Shown: positions 62,401 to 64,000 of the stretch, in pieces
Layout of the letters: each line of letters starts with the position of its first letter
Position numbering within the stretch: the first letter of the stretch is position 1
Assembly (NCBI GenBank): GCA_900708905.1
Contig: CAADRB010000016.1
Location: 1,741,000 to 1,804,999, forward strand
Source of the DNA: Hymenolepis diminuta
Lineage: Eukaryota > Platyhelminthes > Cestoda > Cyclophyllidea > Hymenolepididae
DNA: 64,000 nt
Direction: 5' to 3'
Position numbers and translations under genes: made by a program
The notes under the pieces: generated by a model
What the model saw: only the letters and a program-made list of their open reading frames with translations
Databases searched by the model: none
What the model was told of the DNA's origin: nothing

Positions 62401-63760
62401 AGTTTGGCTAGGAAGCCATGCATCACCCACTATATTCTCCCGATCTCGCACCAACCGATTTTCGATTTTTCAGGAACTTACCAGAATCATTTAATGGGAC
62501 AAAGGCTTACTTCAAGATTAGAGGTGAAAGTGGGGCTAGTTTCTCTTTATGAGTCCAAACTGGCTAAATTCTATGAAGAAGGAATCAGAAAGCTTATGAC
62601 AAGATGGGAAGATGTAATTAATAAAAATGGTGACTATGTTGAATACTAAATAAATGTATTTTTGGCAAAATTTTCACTTTAATTCAGATTTAAAAATTGG
62701 ACAGAACTCCCGTTACAACATGATAGATTACGAGTTCGATACACATTTGGCGATTATTCTGGTTAAGAATTTCTTGCTAGGGAGATTCCATGAAGCCTTA
62801 AAAATGTGTATTAAAAATGCCTTCCTAAATGGATCTCTCCCCCCCCTCCCCCCATCAGTTCTCATTCAAGGTATGAGTGACTCAGCTCACAGGGCATCAC
62901 ATTCTTACTGGGAAACTCTCATTCGGTCATCTTTCTCACGTATTGGGCTTAGCAATTTCCGTCACTGGATGCTAATAATCATTCTTTTCACTGTCCATTG
63001 CAGCGTCTTTCGCAGCATCCAAATGTCAGCAAAGAAGAGTTGGAAGAAATGGTAACCATTAAAAAAATGGACAGTGGCCTACTCTCTCTTCAACTTATTG
63101 ACACTTGTCTACTTGATATCTCCGTCAATGGATCACCATCAGTAAGGACAGCTTTTATAAGAGCTTTTTAATTCTATGAAAAAATTATTCTGACTCATGA
63201 TTTTGCTTTTCTAGATTCTGAGATGTCTTCAACGTCTTTTAAAGATGCGAGGTGCGTCCACTGCAGACTTGGTAGCGACGGTTAGAGGTGCGTTTTGAGA
63301 GTTATCTTCCTAAAATATCAAAAAATTTATGCTCAAATTTAGTGGAATAATGGGCAAGCTGTTGAGAACATTTAGATAAATTCTGTTCTTTTTTGAGCCT
63401 GACGATGAATTTCTAAATCTAGTGGTACGTTCTTAACTAGGGCCATTGTTAATAGGATTGCTAGTAAAATAGTTAGGTTCCAAAGCCCACTGTACAAATC
63501 CTATTATTTCTAAGACTGACTCAGAATGAATTTTATATAGCAAACTTACGTTAATCTAGTTTTGCCATTATTTAATACTGATATCTCCATTTTTTCTAGA
63601 TTACGCTGAGAGTCTTGGTGAGAGTCAGACCGTCATGACTACAGAAAAGGCAAGAGTTCTTCGCATTATCGGTCGGTTCGGGGAAATGGAAAACCGCCCA
63701 ACTCAAACACCTTCGACGTCCGTCAGCGACATCCCACTTCCCCCTACTCTTCCCCAATAA
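56453..63760 (+). CDS. CTNNBL1: Beta-catenin-like protein 1
   Basis: ARM-repeat nuclear protein associated with the Prp19/CDC5L spliceosomal complex. Nine exons: 56453-56482, 56515-56647, 56724-56941, 56973-57631, 59190-59480, 60777-60942, 63004-63141, 63215-63287 and 63600-63760, all joining in frame to 622 aa (human about 563). The start MDVRDVLGYD parallels the human MDVGELLSYQ. Residues 11-20 are basic (SKKNTSLKR). Conserved blocks: KFPDQPTKFMDSE, LLGLLSHENTDISV, EADGVHSTLGI, FDKNKLYASEIL, GEVDGIDILLQQL, KFLRGEGVQLMNLMLRER, ALKVLDYAM, LGLRTIFPLFM, KFTESEHEKVDRLVELHF and LKMRGAS. Introns 1 and 3 are only 32 and 31 nt, while introns 4-6 are 1558, 1296 and 2061 nt. Residues about 365-393 form an Ala/Gly/Ser-rich insert absent from human, and the tail is Pro/Thr-rich. 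There is no AATAAA after the stop; AATATA and AATACA variants occur near 63798-63829. Confidence 0.95.
57632..59189. other. CTNNBL1 intron 4
   Basis: 1558 bp intron (GTAATT...CTTTAG) with no other gene. A tRNA-Leu/Ser-like 5' half lies at 58601-58643. Confidence 0.8.
58601..58643 (+). repeat. tRNA-Leu/Ser-like 5'-half fragment
   Basis: GGTAGCGTAGTCAAGTGCTT followed by AAGGCTGTTAGAATCTATTG closely follows the acceptor/D-arm/anticodon-stem layout of a type II tRNA. No variable arm, B box or T arm follows, so it is a fragment or a SINE head, not a gene. Confidence 0.4.
59481..60776. other. CTNNBL1 intron 5
   Basis: 1296 bp intron (GTGAGC...TTGCAG). I see nothing else in it. Confidence 0.8.
61441..62723 (+). 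mobile_element. Mariner (DD34D-type) transposon, full length but dead
   Basis: 1283 bp, the usual mariner size. Left end 61441-61474 (TCAGGTTATAACAGAGGTTC, then TGTCCAATTTTTGA) and right end 62690-62723 read on the minus strand (TCATGTTGTAACGGGAGTTC, then TGTCCAATTTTTAA) are 34-bp inverted repeats with only a few differences. TA dinucleotides flank both (61439-61440, 62724-62725), the expected target duplication. It lies in CTNNBL1 intron 6 in the same orientation as the gene. Confidence 0.9.
61610..62649 (+). pseudogene. Mariner transposase pseudogene
   Basis: A near full-length transposase can be followed from FQFHKGNTAGSA through RTC(R)RWFSAV, FSLKDGRR, EVAIDVNPTFTSRELSKAFN (helix-turn-helix), DLSEINKQ, DEKWILYDNVKRKRQW (first catalytic D), LCVWWDLKGIVYYELMGDNQ, DRKGVILHHDN (second D), YSPDLAPTDF (third D) and the end INKNGDYVEY. 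All three catalytic Asp are present, but the reading moves between frames at least four times and hits several stops, so no active protein is made. Confidence 0.9.
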
Positions 63761-64000
63761 GCCCCCCGCATATCTTTCCGAAATATCCTCTCTTTGTAAT
63801 ATATACATGCAAATGCAAAAAAATTAATACAGCTTGTTATATATAAGTTCATGTGTTTTTATTTCAATATTAGGAAGAATTTGAGTTAAGGGAAATGTAT
63901 GTTTACTTAATTGTACCGTAGCTATTAACAGGTTGCAAATCTGCCACTTCAGAGGTCACAGATTCGAAACACTACAGCACGGTGGGTTTGTGGGGTAACA
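63761..64000. other. 3' flank of CTNNBL1
   Basis: 3' UTR and downstream sequence, ending in a tRNA-like repeat fragment. Confidence 0.5.
63922..63975 (+). repeat. tRNA-like SINE fragment
   Basis: Contains GCTATTAACAGGTTGCAAAT and TCAGAGGTCACAGATTCGAAAC; the second block is a B-box-like element shared with 37080-37136. Confidence 0.4.

Larger units (their letters stand above)
60943..63003. other. CTNNBL1 intron 6, host of a mariner element
   Basis: 2061 bp intron (GTAAGA...TTGCAG). The mariner occupies 61441-62723, leaving about 780 bp of non-transposon intron. The open frame at 62654-63055 runs from the 3' TIR into exon 7 and is not a gene. Confidence 0.8.

Noticed and set aside
62654..63055. 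133-codon plus-strand ORF
   Set aside because: It starts in the mariner 3' end and runs through intron into CTNNBL1 exon 7 in the wrong frame.

Overview
This is a eukaryotic, AT-rich, gene-poor window. It has spliced genes with a two-class intron size distribution (31-49 nt introns beside introns of 1.3-2.1 kb), decayed mariner and LINE-type transposons, and tRNA-like repeat heads. That combination, with splice acceptors sitting 1-2 nt before several start codons, suggests a flatworm (Platyhelminthes), perhaps a tapeworm. This is inference; no rRNA or marker gene in the window fixes the species. One run of Ns (6051-6204) shows it is a draft assembly.

Left third (1-24 kb): mostly non-coding. 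It holds a small three-exon gene on the minus strand (1060-1476) with a weak HR1/coiled-coil look, several diverged dispersed repeats, a CA microsatellite, and a small secreted-protein gene (14424-14675). The latter's signal peptide and dibasic sites make it a candidate neuropeptide precursor.

Middle (24-43 kb): repeat-dominated. A dead mariner-superfamily element with TIRs and TA flanks lies at 24128-25552. An apparently identical 1369-bp copy without the terminal repeats lies at 32702-34070. Next to the second copy is a decayed LINE endonuclease (31490-32035, minus). One well-formed terminal exon with a poly(A) signal (41272-41454) belongs to a gene I cannot name.

Right third (43-64 kb): the real gene cluster. 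Two glycerol kinase paralogues lie head to head: GK1 (43462-45322, minus, 556 aa) and GK2 (47779-49768, plus, about 550 aa). GK2 has one extra intron and an Arg-rich N-terminus that GK1 lacks, so the pair may differ in location (cytosol versus mitochondrion). Then two spliceosome genes lie head to head across 1.15 kb: SF3B4 (54279-55299, minus; SF3b complex of U2 snRNP) and CTNNBL1 (56453-63760, plus, nine exons; Prp19/CDC5L-associated). A complete but dead mariner (61441-62723) with matching 34-bp inverted repeats sits in CTNNBL1 intron 6.

No prokaryote-style operon, CRISPR array, rRNA gene or intact tRNA was seen. I do not see a clearly new molecular system. The best leads are the divergent glycerol kinase pair with a predicted change of location, the unassigned secreted peptide gene, and the identical copies of a dead transposon.
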